From Alphaproteobacteria bacterium HGW-Alphaproteobacteria-1 (lineage in GTDB: Bacteria; Pseudomonadota; Alphaproteobacteria; Rhodobacterales; Rhodobacteraceae), in contig PHEQ01000001.1 in assembly GCA_002842985.1 (NCBI GenBank), positions 1 through 64,000 on the forward strand: DNA of 64,000 bases, written 5' to 3'. The notes beneath the pieces are model-generated. The model did not search any database and had not been told where the DNA came from. It worked only from the letters and a program-made list of their open reading frames with translations. Below, in pieces: positions 35,710 through 44,491 of this stretch. The stretch's first letter is position 1, and each line of letters begins with the position of its first letter. The translations under genes were made by a program, and so were the position numbers.

Positions 35710-36311
35710 GCCGCCACCCTTTCGTTGAACTCCGCCTCGCTGAGATGAAAGCGCGGCGAGATGAATTCTTCCGCGCGCCGGATCCAGCCGCCCTTGCCCC
35801 CGCTGCGCGAGCGCGCGAACTTGCGGCTGGCGGGGCGCGCATCGGCCAGACGCAGGTAATAGTTGCGCCGCGCGATCCCGTAGGCATCGGCGATATGATC
35901 GGGCGCGGCGCGCACGGCCGATTCGGCGGCAGCCACGGTCTGAGGTCCGATCACCCCGTCCGCATCCACAGCCTGCCCCATCTCGCGCAAGAGCCGTTGC
36001 AGGAGACGCACCGCATTCGCGCCCGCATTCACCTGCATGTCAAAGACGCTCGGGCGCAGCACCTCGGGCAGGCGCGCAATCCCGGTGCGGTGGTAATATT
36101 GCTCGATGAAGATATCGACGGCACGCTCGCGGGTGAGCGCGCGCACATCTGCGGTGTCGGTGATCCCGTTGCCGTCCAGATCAAGCCCGAGGCGGCGCAT
36201 CGTGTGGATCGTCACGCCGAAGTTCGTGGCCCCGCCCGGATCGTCGGGGTCGTCCACGAACCCGCCCTCGCGGGCGACGATGTCCTCGGCCAGTTGCCGG
36301 ATGCTGCGCAT
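35703..36311 (-). CDS. GH108 endolysin (N-acetylmuramidase), GTA lysis type
   Basis: About 202 residues, start at MRSIRQLAED (a Met three codons upstream is the alternative). The GH108 signature DIVAREGGFVDDPDDPGGATNFGVTIHTM carries the catalytic Glu; the C-terminal half has a peptidoglycan-binding-like region (GQAVDADGVIGPQTVAAAESA). No signal peptide, so it needs the holin to reach the wall. The pair overlaps by seven bases and matches the endolysin-holin cassette that releases gene transfer agent particles in Rhodobacter. It is embedded between ccmE and ccmF. Confidence 0.9.
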   Translation of the reverse strand: MRSIRQLAEDIVAREGGFVDDPDDPGGATNFGVTIHTMRRLGLDLDGNGITDTADVRALTRERAVDIFIEQYYHRTGIARLPEVLRPSVFDMQVNAGANAVRLLQRLLREMGQAVDADGVIGPQTVAAAESAVRAAPDHIADAYGIARRNYYLRLADARPASRKFARSRSGGKGGWIRRAEEFISPRFHLSEAEFNERVAAW

Positions 36312-36394
36312 GGGCTCCACCTCTTGCCTTGTGTCGTGGCAAGAGTGGCGATGCGGCGGTTAACGGTGGATGTGCGCGGCGCGCGGTGAGTTGC

Positions 36395-36443
36395 GGGGGC
36401 GCTGCCCCCATCGCCGCACGCGGCGATACCCCCGGGATATTTC
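36395..36443. repeat. Intergenic palindromic repeat, copy 1
   Basis: Two hairpins in a row, gggggc-gct-gccccc and atcgccg-cacg-cggcgat, are followed by cccccgggatatttc. A related copy with the same tail (13 of 15 bases) lies near 47 kb. It separates ccmE from the endolysin gene and may limit read-through; as a dispersed repeat it is REP-like. Confidence 0.65.
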
Positions 36444-36460
36444 AGGCCAGAAGACGCCGC

Positions 36461-36907
36461 TCAGCTATCCTTGGGATCCTGATAGACGCCCTGTTCCTTG
36501 AGCGCGTCGATCACCTCTCGGGGCATGTAGGTCTCGTCATGCTTGGCGAGGATCTCGGTGGCGACGAACACCCCGTCACGATAGCTGCCGGTGCCGACCA
36601 TCCCCTCGTTTTCGGAGAAGAGATCGGGCAGGATGCCGCGATAGACCACCGGCACCGAGGCCCCGCCATCGGTCACGACAAAACGCACCTCCTCGCCCTG
36701 CCCGCGCACAATGCTGCCCGTCTCGACCAGGCCGCCGATGCGAAACACCTCCGACGGCGCGGGTGGTTCGGCGACCACCTGGCTTGGCGAGCGAAAGAAG
36801 TTGATCCCGTCGCGCATGCCCCAGCCGATCAGCGCGGTCGCCGCGATCAGTGCGATGGCGGCGATGGCAATGACCTGAACGCGGCGCTTTTTCTTGAGGG
36901 TTTTCAT
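36461..36907 (-). CDS. ccmE: Heme chaperone CcmE
   Basis: 148 residues: a basic N-terminus (MKTLKKKRRVQ), one membrane anchor (VIAIAAIALIAATALIGWGM), then an OB-fold periplasmic domain ending in ILAKHDETYMP, where His123 binds heme covalently and Tyr127 is the conserved partner. The start at MKTLKKKR is preferred over the track's start five codons upstream. It lies 18 bases after argC and upstream of the lysis cassette and ccmF-ccmH. Confidence 0.96.
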   Translation of the reverse strand: MKTLKKKRRVQVIAIAAIALIAATALIGWGMRDGINFFRSPSQVVAEPPAPSEVFRIGGLVETGSIVRGQGEEVRFVVTDGGASVPVVYRGILPDLFSENEGMVGTGSYRDGVFVATEILAKHDETYMPREVIDALKEQGVYQDPKDS

Positions 36908-36925
36908 TGGCCTGCCTCGCAAAGC

Positions 36926-37954
36926 TCAGGGAAAGACGGGGGCCAGCATCAGCCCCGTCGCCTCAGGTTCAGATAACATCAGATTGGCGTTTTGCAACGC
37001 CTGCCCGCTGCTACCTTTTGTCAGGTTATCGAGCGCGGCGATGACGATGGTGCGCCCCGTACGCCGGTCGGCCACCACGCCGATATGGCAAAAATTGCTG
37101 CCGCGAATATGGCGCGTGCTCGGGGTCTCACCCATGGGCAGGGTGATCAGGAACGGCTCGTCGGCATAGGCGGCGGCTAGCGTGTCGTGGATCTCGGCCG
37201 CCTCGCCCCGGACATAGGCGGTGGCAAGGATGCCGCGATTGGCCGGAATGAGGTGCGGGGTGAACTGGATTTCCATCGGGCGACCGGCCACGCGCGAGAA
37301 TTCCTGATCGAACTCGCCCAGATGGCGATGCGTGCCGCCCACCGAATAGGCGTGATAGCCCTCGGACAGCTCGGCATGGAGCAGGTTTTCCTTGAGGCTG
37401 CGCCCCGCGCCCGAAACGCCGCATTTCAGGTCAAGGATGATCTCGTCCAGATCGATCACCCCGGCGGCGATCAGCGGCCGCAGGATGTATTGCCCCGTGG
37501 CTGCGTTGCAGCCCGTGCCCGCCACCAGTCGCGCGCGCCGGATCTCATCCCGGTAGAACTCGGTCAGGCCATAGACCGCCTCTTTCTGCAACTCGGACGC
37601 GGCATGGGGGTTGCCATACCATTTTCGGTAATCCTCGGGATCGCGCAGCCGGAAATCCGCCGAGAGGTCCACGATCCGCAGATCGCGCGGCAGGGCGGCG
37701 ATCACTTCCTGGCTGGTCTTGTGCGGCAACGCGCAGAAACACAGGTCGATGCCGGAAAAGTCGATGTCTTCGATGGTCACCAGATCGGGCAATTCGAGAT
37801 GGCGCAGATGCGGGAAAACCTGCCCCATCGACTGCCCGGCCTTGGAATTGGCGGCAAGCGCCGCGATATCCATGGCCGGATGGGTGGCGATGAGGCGGAC
37901 AAGCTCGGCGCCGGTATAGCCCGAGGCTCCGAGAATGGCGATCTTGTGGGTCAT
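36926..37954 (-). CDS. argC: N-acetyl-gamma-glutamyl-phosphate reductase
   Basis: 342 residues. The N-terminus has the Rossmann motif [15 protein letters not shown], the catalytic Cys lies in [16 protein letters not shown], and [13 protein letters not shown] is the family signature near the active-site His. It reduces N-acetylglutamyl phosphate to the semialdehyde in arginine synthesis with NADPH. It follows murI by 40 bases on the same strand. Confidence 0.96.
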   Translation of the reverse strand: MTHKIAILGASGYTGAELVRLIATHPAMDIAALAANSKAGQSMGQVFPHLRHLELPDLVTIEDIDFSGIDLCFCALPHKTSQEVIAALPRDLRIVDLSADFRLRDPEDYRKWYGNPHAASELQKEAVYGLTEFYRDEIRRARLVAGTGCNAATGQYILRPLIAAGVIDLDEIILDLKCGVSGAGRSLKENLLHAELSEGYHAYSVGGTHRHLGEFDQEFSRVAGRPMEIQFTPHLIPANRGILATAYVRGEAAEIHDTLAAAYADEPFLITLPMGETPSTRHIRGSNFCHIGVVADRRTGRTIVIAALDNLTKGSSGQALQNANLMLSEPEATGLMLAPVFP

Positions 37955-37994
37955 GGTGTCCTCATGGACGCGGGTGGAACGGGATCAGGCGGGA

Positions 37995-38807
37995 TCAGGC
38001 GGGGCGAAAGGTGATCTCGCGTCGGAGAAACTGCGTCGCGCGGGACGACACGCGCCGCGGATCGCCCGTGGTCAGGAACATCGCCTCCTGCCCGGCACCC
38101 AGCTTGTCGGGATGGCGCGCAAGGTAATCGGCGAGGCTTGCCGCCACCAGGCTTGGCTGCGAATAGACAGTCACATCGGGGCCGAGCGCGTCGCGGAACA
38201 CGTCCTCGACCAGCGGATAATGCGTGCAGCCCAGCACGGCGGCCTCCGGATGCGGCATCTTGCGGCGGAGCGCATCGACATGTGACCGCACCAACGCCTC
38301 GGCGAGGATCATGTCGCCCTCCTCGATGGCATCCACGACGCCGCCGCAGGCCTGCGCCTCGACATCGACCCCGATGGCGCGGAACGCCAGTTCACGCTGG
38401 AACGCGCGGCTGGCCACCGTGGCGGGCGTGGCGAACAGCGCCACGTTCTTCACCGCCACCTCGCGCGGGGGGGAATTGTCGCCCCAGTGCCGCTCGGTCA
38501 GCGCCTCGATGAGCGGCACGAAGACGCCCAGAACGCGCTTGCCCTCGGGCACCCACCGCTCCTGCATCCGGCGCAGCGCGGCCGCACTCGCGGTGTTGCA
38601 CGCAAGGATCACCAGATCGCAGCCCGCCTCAAAGAGCCGCGCCACAGAGGCCGTGGTCAGGTCATAGATGTCATCGGCATCGCGCACACCGTAAGGCGCG
38701 TGCGCATTGTCGCCCAGATAGACAAAGGACACCTCGGGCAGGCGTTTGTGAACCGCATCCCAGACCGTCAGGCCACCCAGCCCGCTATCGAAAATCCCAA
38801 CCGCCAT
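37995..38807 (-). CDS. murI: Glutamate racemase
   Basis: 270 residues from [15 protein letters not shown], the racemase opening. The two catalytic cysteines lie in [12 protein letters not shown] and [10 protein letters not shown], and [11 protein letters not shown] is the substrate loop. It supplies D-glutamate for peptidoglycan. The track's 24-residue N-terminal extension overlaps the preceding acyltransferase gene and was dropped. Confidence 0.96.
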   Translation of the reverse strand: MAVGIFDSGLGGLTVWDAVHKRLPEVSFVYLGDNAHAPYGVRDADDIYDLTTASVARLFEAGCDLVILACNTASAAALRRMQERWVPEGKRVLGVFVPLIEALTERHWGDNSPPREVAVKNVALFATPATVASRAFQRELAFRAIGVDVEAQACGGVVDAIEEGDMILAEALVRSHVDALRRKMPHPEAAVLGCTHYPLVEDVFRDALGPDVTVYSQPSLVAASLADYLARHPDKLGAGQEAMFLTTGDPRRVSSRATQFLRREITFRPA

Positions 38808-38823
38808 GAGACCACCCGCGAAA

Positions 38824-39687
38824 TCAGTCGAATTCGAACCCGATCTCGGAGGCCGCGACCGGATTTGGCGACAACTCATAGGTCTTTTGACGCAGGAACG
38901 CCATGAGCGATTTGGTATCGCCCGCGAAGGACGCCAGATCGGCGCGCGGAATCGGCGCGCCGACGACCACGCGCACGGGCGTGTCCACCCGCTTGCGGAA
39001 TTCCTTGATCAAAAGACCCATCCGCAGCGTGACATGCAGGTGGCTGGCAAGCTGGAAAAGGCGGCTTGTGTGCCCGTCGAAATAGACCGGCACCACCGTG
39101 GCGTCGGATTTGGCGATCATCCGCGCGGTAAAGCCGCGCCAGCCGGGATCGAGCGGACGCGAAAACGGCTTGGCCGCCGTGCTCACCGTGCCGCCGGGAA
39201 AAATGCCGATCGCCCCGCCCTGCCCCAGATACGACAGCGCCGTCTTGCGCGTCTCGAGGTTGAGCGCGACGGCCTCTTTGGTCTCGTCGAAACTGATCGG
39301 CAGCACGACGCGCTCCAGATCGGGCGCCTTGCGAAAGATCTGATGGGCGAGGATGCGGAAATCGCCGCGCGTGCGGCTCAGGATGAGGCCCATCATCAGC
39401 CCGTCGAGTATCCCGTAGGGATGATTGGCGATGAGCACCAGAGGCCCTTCGCGCGGAATGAGATCGAGACCGCCGCCCATCACCTCCAGCTCGATGCCGT
39501 AACGCTCCGAGATCACCTCCCAGAAATCGCGGCCCTGCGCCACCTCGTGCTCGTAGCCCGCCGCGCGCTTGATCAGGCCGATCCGCCCGGTGAGGTTTTC
39601 CATCGTGCGGATCATGGCCCGTCCACCCCGTGTCTGGGCGGAAAAGGAATAGCTGATGTCGCGCGCGATATGACGATCCTGGCGCAT
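38824..39687 (-). CDS. Lysophospholipid acyltransferase (PlsC-like)
   Basis: 287 residues with the acyltransferase motif [13 protein letters not shown] (HX4D) and [25 protein letters not shown] for phosphate binding, so it is a glycerolipid acyltransferase. Length and the long N-terminal part resemble hemolysin-like/OlsA-type acyltransferases of alphaproteobacteria more than E. coli PlsC. It should acylate a lysolipid at the inner membrane. Start at [10 protein letters not shown], after a GGGAAGG ribosome site; the track start lies 21 codons upstream. It heads the murI-argC-ccm run. Confidence 0.85.
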   Translation of the reverse strand: MRQDRHIARDISYSFSAQTRGGRAMIRTMENLTGRIGLIKRAAGYEHEVAQGRDFWEVISERYGIELEVMGGGLDLIPREGPLVLIANHPYGILDGLMMGLILSRTRGDFRILAHQIFRKAPDLERVVLPISFDETKEAVALNLETRKTALSYLGQGGAIGIFPGGTVSTAAKPFSRPLDPGWRGFTARMIAKSDATVVPVYFDGHTSRLFQLASHLHVTLRMGLLIKEFRKRVDTPVRVVVGAPIPRADLASFAGDTKSLMAFLRQKTYELSPNPVAASEIGFEFD

Positions 39688-39768
39688 GGGCCTTCCCTCG
39701 GGCTGAGTCGCTGCCCTGTTGAATTTATGCGACACCCATGGCCAGATCACATGACAATTTCATGACGG

Positions 39769-42700
39769 TCATTCTGCCGCACGCGCCATCTCCGGCCCGC
39801 CCGCGCGGATCGTTGCCAGCAACTCCTCGCGCCGTTTCGCGGCCTTTTGCTCATTGGCGTGCTTGACCGGGCCGAAACCCTTGATCTGCACGGGCAGTTC
39901 GGCCAGCGCAATCACCGCGTCGCGGGTGCGCGCATCGAGTTTGGGCAGCACCTCGGCCATGTCGGTCTCGTATTGCTTGATCAATGCGCGCTCCATCCGG
40001 CGCTCGGGATTGCGCGCGAAGGGATCGAGCGGCGTGCCGCGCAAGCCCTTCAGCCGCGACAGAAGGCGGAACATCCGTATCATGCCGGGGCCGTATTCGC
40101 GCTTTTGCGGGCGGCCATCGGGGCCCGGTTTCGACAGGATCGGCGGGGCAAGGTGGAATTTCATCCTGAAATCGCCCCCGAACTCGGCCCGCGCCTTCGC
40201 CTCCGTTTCCAGATGCAGACGCGCCACCTCGTATTCGTCCTTGTAAGCGAGCAGCTTGTGATAGCCCTTGGCCACCGCTTCCCTGACACCCTCATCGGTC
40301 ACGCTGTCCACCAGCTTGCGATAGCGACGCGCCAGACGCTTGCCCTGATAGGCCACCAGATGATCGGCGCGATAGGCGATCCGCTCCTCCAGCGTCCTGG
40401 GCTTCGCCACGATCGAAGGCGTCACCAGACGGGCCGCCGCCTGCGCGTCATGCGCCGCCCAGCGGCCCACCTCGAAGGCGCGCAGATTGGCCTCCACCGC
40501 CGCCCCGTTGAGACGGATGGCCTCGGTAATCGCCTCAAGGCTCAGCGGCACAAGGCCCCGTTGCCAGGCCGCGCCAAACACCATCATGTTGGAATAGATC
40601 GAATCGCCCATGGCAACCCGCGCCAGCTCCGACGCATCGAAAAGCTGCACATCCTCGCGCAACCGCGCCTCAAGCGCCAGCGCGAGCCGCTCCGCGGGCA
40701 AGCGAAATTCAGTGTTGCGGGTGAACTCGCCGGTGATGATCTCGTGGCTGTTGACCACCGCCCCGGTGCGCCCCGCCCGCGTGAGGCCAAGGGTCTTGGC
40801 ACCCGCGCTCACCACCAGATCGCCGCCAATGAGCGCATCCGCCTCGCCGGTGGCCACGCGAATGGCGCTGATATCCTCGGGGCGGTTGGCCAGACGGCAG
40901 TGGATGTGCACCGCGCCACCCTTCTGCGCGAGACCGGCCATTTCCATCATCCCCGCCCCCTTGCCGTCGATCTGCGCCGCCTGCGCCAGGATAGCGCCGA
41001 TTGTGACAACGCCCGTGCCGCCGACCCCGGTGATCACCACGTTATGCGTGCCCCGGATCTCGGGCAGCTTTGGAAGGGGCAGGTCCGGCAGCACCAGATC
41101 GGCGCTCGCCTCCTTGCGGATTTTTGCCCCTTCCAGCGTCACGAAAGAGGGGCAAAAGCCCTTGAGGCAGGAAAAGTCCTTGTTGCAGCTCGACTGATCA
41201 ATGGCGCGCTTGCGGCCCAGTTCCGTCTCCACCGGCACGATCGAGACGCAATTCGACTGCACCCCGCAATCTCCGCAACCCTCGCAGACATCGGTGTTGA
41301 TGAACACCCGACGGTCGGGGTCTGGAAACTTGCCGCGCTTGCGGCGGCGGCGCTTTTCGGCGGCGCAGGTCTGGACGTAGAGGATGACGCTCACGCCCTT
41401 GATCTCGGTGCAGCGTTCCTGCACGCGCGGCAGATCGGCGCGCAGATGGAATTCAAGCCCCGAAGGAAAGCCCTCGCGCGCCACCTCTTCCTTTTCGTCC
41501 TGCACGACGAAAATCTTCTCCACCCCCATCGCGCGCAATTCCTGCGCGATGCGCTGCGGGCTGAGGCCCCCCTCGTTGGGCTGACCGCCGGTCATGGCGA
41601 CGGCGTCGTTATACAGGATCTTGTAAGTGATCGTTGTCCTGGCCGCGAGCGCTGCACGAATGGCCAGAATGCCGGAATGGTTATAAGTCCCGTCGCCGAG
41701 GTTCTGGAAAACATGACCGCGCGTGGAAAACGGCGCCTCGCCGATCCAGTTCGCCCCCTCGCCGCCCATATGGGTGTAGCCGCTGGTGCTGCGGTCCATC
41801 CAAAGCGCCATGATATGACAGCCGATGCCCGCATAGGCGCGGCTGCCCTCGGGCAGTTTGGTGGAGGTGTTGTGCGGACAGCCCGAGCAGAAATAGGGCA
41901 GACGGCTGGCGATCTCCTCGGCATTGTCGCCCTTCTTGGCCTCCGCGATCTCGGCCATTCCGGCCTTGATCCGGTCGGTGCCGCGCCCCTCCTCGATCAG
42001 GATTTCGCCCAGTTTCTCGGCGATCCAGACCGGATCGAGCGCATAGCGCGTCGGGAAAAGCTCTTCGCGGTGCATCCCGCCCGCGCCGCCCTTGTACCAG
42101 CCATAGACGCGCCGCCCCCGCCGGTCGTCGAATATCGCCTCCTTGATCTGCACCTCGATCAGCTTGCGCTTTTCCTCGACCACCACGATGAGCTCCAACC
42201 CCTCGGCCCAGTCGTGAAACCCCTTCATGTCCATCGGAAAAGTCTGGCCGACCTTGTAGGTGGTGATCCCCAGCCGCGCGCATTCCGCCTCGTCGATGCC
42301 CAGAAGCGACATCGCATGCACGAGGTCCAGCCAGTTCTTGCCTGCCGCCACGAACCCGATCTTCGCGCCCGCCTTGCCATGCATCCGCCGGTCCATCCGG
42401 TTGGCATGGGAAAACGCCTCGGCGGCAAAGCGCTTGTGGTCAATCATCCGCGCCTCTTGCGCGATCCAGTGATCGTTCAGACGGATATTCAGGCCCCCCT
42501 CGGGCATGTCGATCTCGGGCAGAACGAACTGCATCCGGTCCGGGCGGCCATCCACGACACTTGTGACCTCGACCGTGTCCTTCATCGTCTTGAGACCGGC
42601 CCAGACGCCCGCGAACCGGCTGAGCGCAAAGCCGTAAAGCCCGAAATCAAGGATTTCCTGCACGCCCGCGGGCGACAGCACCGGCATGTAGGCATCGACC

Positions 42701-43188
42701 AGCGCCCAGTCGGATTGATGACACACGGTCGAGGATTCGCCGGTGTGGTCATCGCCCATGGCCATGAGCACGCCCCCGTGGGGAGAAGTGCCTGCCATGT
42801 TGGCATGGCGCATCACGTCGCCCGAGCGGTCCACCCCCGGCCCCTTGCCATACCAAAGGCCGAAAACGCCGTCATGCGTGCCCTCGCCGCGCAACTCCGC
42901 CTGTTGCGTGCCCCAGAGCGCGGTGGCGGCAAGGTCCTCGTTCAGCCCTTCCTGAAATCGGATGTCATTGGCGCTCAGAACCTTCTCGGCGCGCTTCATC
43001 TGCAAGTCCACCGCCCCCAGCGGCGAGCCGCGATAGCCCGTGACATAGCCTGCGGTATTCAGCCCCGCCGCCCGGTCGCGCGCCTTCTGCATGAGCATCA
43101 GCCGCACCAGCGCCTGCGTGCCATTGAGAAGCACCGGCGATTTTTCCAGATCGAACCGGTCGGTAAGCGATACCTTTTGCGTGGTCAT
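39769..43188 (-). CDS. Indolepyruvate:ferredoxin oxidoreductase, fused
   Basis: 1139 residues. The N-terminal and central parts hold the pyrimidine-binding and TPP-binding domains (YAGIGCHIMALWMDRSTSGYTHMGGEGANWIGEAPF, GDGTYNHSGILAIRAALAA, YNDAVAMTGGQPNEGGLSP), a cysteine cluster for iron-sulfur binding follows (CEGCGDCGVQSNC, CNKDFSCLKGFCPSF), and the gamma domain starts at NVVITGVGGTGVVTIGAILAQAA. It oxidatively decarboxylates aryl or branched 2-oxo acids to acyl-CoA, passing electrons to ferredoxin, for amino acid breakdown. GGGAGG lies ahead of the start. A divergent LysR gene and a perfect palindrome lie upstream. Confidence 0.95.
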   Translation of the reverse strand: MTTQKVSLTDRFDLEKSPVLLNGTQALVRLMLMQKARDRAAGLNTAGYVTGYRGSPLGAVDLQMKRAEKVLSANDIRFQEGLNEDLAATALWGTQQAELRGEGTHDGVFGLWYGKGPGVDRSGDVMRHANMAGTSPHGGVLMAMGDDHTGESSTVCHQSDWALVDAYMPVLSPAGVQEILDFGLYGFALSRFAGVWAGLKTMKDTVEVTSVVDGRPDRMQFVLPEIDMPEGGLNIRLNDHWIAQEARMIDHKRFAAEAFSHANRMDRRMHGKAGAKIGFVAAGKNWLDLVHAMSLLGIDEAECARLGITTYKVGQTFPMDMKGFHDWAEGLELIVVVEEKRKLIEVQIKEAIFDDRRGRRVYGWYKGGAGGMHREELFPTRYALDPVWIAEKLGEILIEEGRGTDRIKAGMAEIAEAKKGDNAEEIASRLPYFCSGCPHNTSTKLPEGSRAYAGIGCHIMALWMDRSTSGYTHMGGEGANWIGEAPFSTRGHVFQNLGDGTYNHSGILAIRAALAARTTITYKILYNDAVAMTGGQPNEGGLSPQRIAQELRAMGVEKIFVVQDEKEEVAREGFPSGLEFHLRADLPRVQERCTEIKGVSVILYVQTCAAEKRRRRKRGKFPDPDRRVFINTDVCEGCGDCGVQSNCVSIVPVETELGRKRAIDQSSCNKDFSCLKGFCPSFVTLEGAKIRKEASADLVLPDLPLPKLPEIRGTHNVVITGVGGTGVVTIGAILAQAAQIDGKGAGMMEMAGLAQKGGAVHIHCRLANRPEDISAIRVATGEADALIGGDLVVSAGAKTLGLTRAGRTGAVVNSHEIITGEFTRNTEFRLPAERLALALEARLREDVQLFDASELARVAMGDSIYSNMMVFGAAWQRGLVPLSLEAITEAIRLNGAAVEANLRAFEVGRWAAHDAQAAARLVTPSIVAKPRTLEERIAYRADHLVAYQGKRLARRYRKLVDSVTDEGVREAVAKGYHKLLAYKDEYEVARLHLETEAKARAEFGGDFRMKFHLAPPILSKPGPDGRPQKREYGPGMIRMFRLLSRLKGLRGTPLDPFARNPERRMERALIKQYETDMAEVLPKLDARTRDAVIALAELPVQIKGFGPVKHANEQKAAKRREELLATIRAGGPEMARAAE

Positions 43189-43235
43189 GTCGTGCCTCCC
43201 TGTTCTGAGACATATGCCCCATTATAGGGCCATAA

Positions 43236-43256
43236 TAGGTCATAATTTATGACCTA
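43236..43256. promoter_or_regulatory. 21-base perfect palindrome, candidate operator
   Basis: taggtcataa-t-ttatgaccta is symmetric over all ten bases of each arm. It lies between the divergent indolepyruvate oxidoreductase and LysR genes, 48 bases upstream of the former. A weaker inverted repeat (attat-agggcc-ataat) lies next to it at 43221-43236. Local AT content is high, fitting a promoter-operator. Confidence 0.6.
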
Positions 43257-43355
43257 CAAAGCGCAAAATCATAAAAAAATCGTGCTCTTGCTATCGCCGG
43301 TGCGGGATTTCCTGCTATTGCGTCAGGGGCGGCGCACATTTTCAGGTATTAGCTC

Positions 43356-44249
43356 ATGGACTGGGACAAGCTCAGAATATTTCACGCGGTGGCCGATGCG
43401 GGCAGCCTCACCCATGCGGGCGATGCGCTGCACCTGTCGCAATCGGCGGTGTCGCGCCAGATTCGCGCGCTGGAAGAGTCACTCAACACCACGCTGTTTC
43501 ACCGCCACGCGCGCGGACTGATTCTCACCGAACAGGGCGAATTGCTGTTTGATGCCACCCGCGCGATGATGAAGCGTCTCGATGCCGCCACCGCGCGTAT
43601 CCGCGACAGCGAGGAAGAGGTGTTCGGCGAGTTGCGCGTGACGACCACCACCGGCTTTGGCACGCTGTGGATGGTGCCGCGCCTGCCCAAGCTCTATGCG
43701 AAATATCCCGATCTCAAGATCGATCTCATGCTTGAGGAGCGCGTGCTTGACCTGCCCATGCGCGAGGCGGATGTGGCCATCCGCATGAAGGAGCCGTCTC
43801 AGGCGGACCTTATCCGCAAGCGGCTCATGAGCGTGCATATGTGCCTCTTCGCCAGCCGGGCCTATGTGGAAAGCCATGGCGCGCCCGACACGCCCGAGGC
43901 GCTTTCGGCGCATCGCCTGATCTGCCAGAACCCGCGCTCGGCCCAGGTGGGCGCCGGGGCCACGCTTGTCAGCGAGTTGATGACGAACGACATTTCCTCG
44001 TTGCTGACCGTCAACAACTATTTCGGCGTGCTTCAGGGGGTGCTGCATGACCTCGGCATCGGCGTGCTGCCCGATTACCTTACGCATGACTTTCCCCAAC
44101 TGGTGCGCGTCCTTCCCGATGTCGCCTCGACCGAGGTGCCGGTCTTTCTCGCCTATCCAGAGGAATTGCGCCAGTCCAAGCGCGTCTCGGTGTTTCGGGA
44201 TTTCGTGCAGGACGAAATCGTGATCTACCGCCGCACCCTGAAAGCTTGA
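43356..44249 (+). CDS. LysR-family transcriptional regulator
   Basis: 297 residues. The N-terminal helix-turn-helix is MDWDKLRIFHAVADAGSLTHAGDALHLSQSAVSRQIRALEESLNTTLFHRHARGL; the effector domain follows (LRVTTTTGFGTLWMVPRLPKLYAKYPDLKIDLML). This resembles GcvA-like or general LysR regulators; the ligand is unknown. Divergence from the indolepyruvate oxidoreductase gene and the palindrome between them suggest it controls that gene. I prefer MDWDKLR over the longer track variant. Confidence 0.92.
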   Translation: MDWDKLRIFHAVADAGSLTHAGDALHLSQSAVSRQIRALEESLNTTLFHRHARGLILTEQGELLFDATRAMMKRLDAATARIRDSEEEVFGELRVTTTTGFGTLWMVPRLPKLYAKYPDLKIDLMLEERVLDLPMREADVAIRMKEPSQADLIRKRLMSVHMCLFASRAYVESHGAPDTPEALSAHRLICQNPRSAQVGAGATLVSELMTNDISSLLTVNNYFGVLQGVLHDLGIGVLPDYLTHDFPQLVRVLPDVASTEVPVFLAYPEELRQSKRVSVFRDFVQDEIVIYRRTLKA

Positions 44250-44379
44250 TGCACCGCTGCACATACTGCCCGCCAGAACGGCACTTCGAAAATCAGCCAT
44301 GCGCCGAGGTCATATCGGCCATGCTGCACCTGCGGCATTATTTTCCTTGATCGAGCGGGATGCCGGTTTTATTTGCACG

Positions 44380-44462
44380 TCATGGAGTTGATGGCGCTTG
44401 CGCGATCACTTCCATACCTCCCTGTTGGACTTCGGCCGAGCTTAGTGCTCGGCCTTTTTTTT
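44380..44462 (+). ncRNA. Candidate small RNA ending in strong terminator
   Basis: The 180 bases after the LysR gene end in an intrinsic terminator and contain no ORF. The part before it includes a possible small stem near ggcgcttgcgcgatc and an unpaired atacctcccttg-like stretch (ccatacctccctgttgg) that is complementary to Shine-Dalgarno sequences, a feature of several alphaproteobacterial sRNAs. ttgatc and ttttatt about 16 bases apart at 44347-44375 could be a promoter. The 5' end is a guess. The alternative is simply a long 3' untranslated region of the LysR gene. Confidence 0.3.
44434..44462 (+). terminator. Rho-independent terminator
   Basis: ggccgagc-ttagt-gctcggcc forms a perfect eight-base-pair stem with a five-base loop and is followed by eight T residues. 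This is the strongest intrinsic terminator in the window. It works only in the plus direction. Confidence 0.92.
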
Positions 44463-44491
44463 CGCTGCCGCGAATCCGGGCAAGACTGCCC

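Noticed and set aside
39847-43227. 1126-residue plus-strand ORF
   Set aside because: Antisense to the indolepyruvate oxidoreductase gene, whose motifs are clear on the minus strand.
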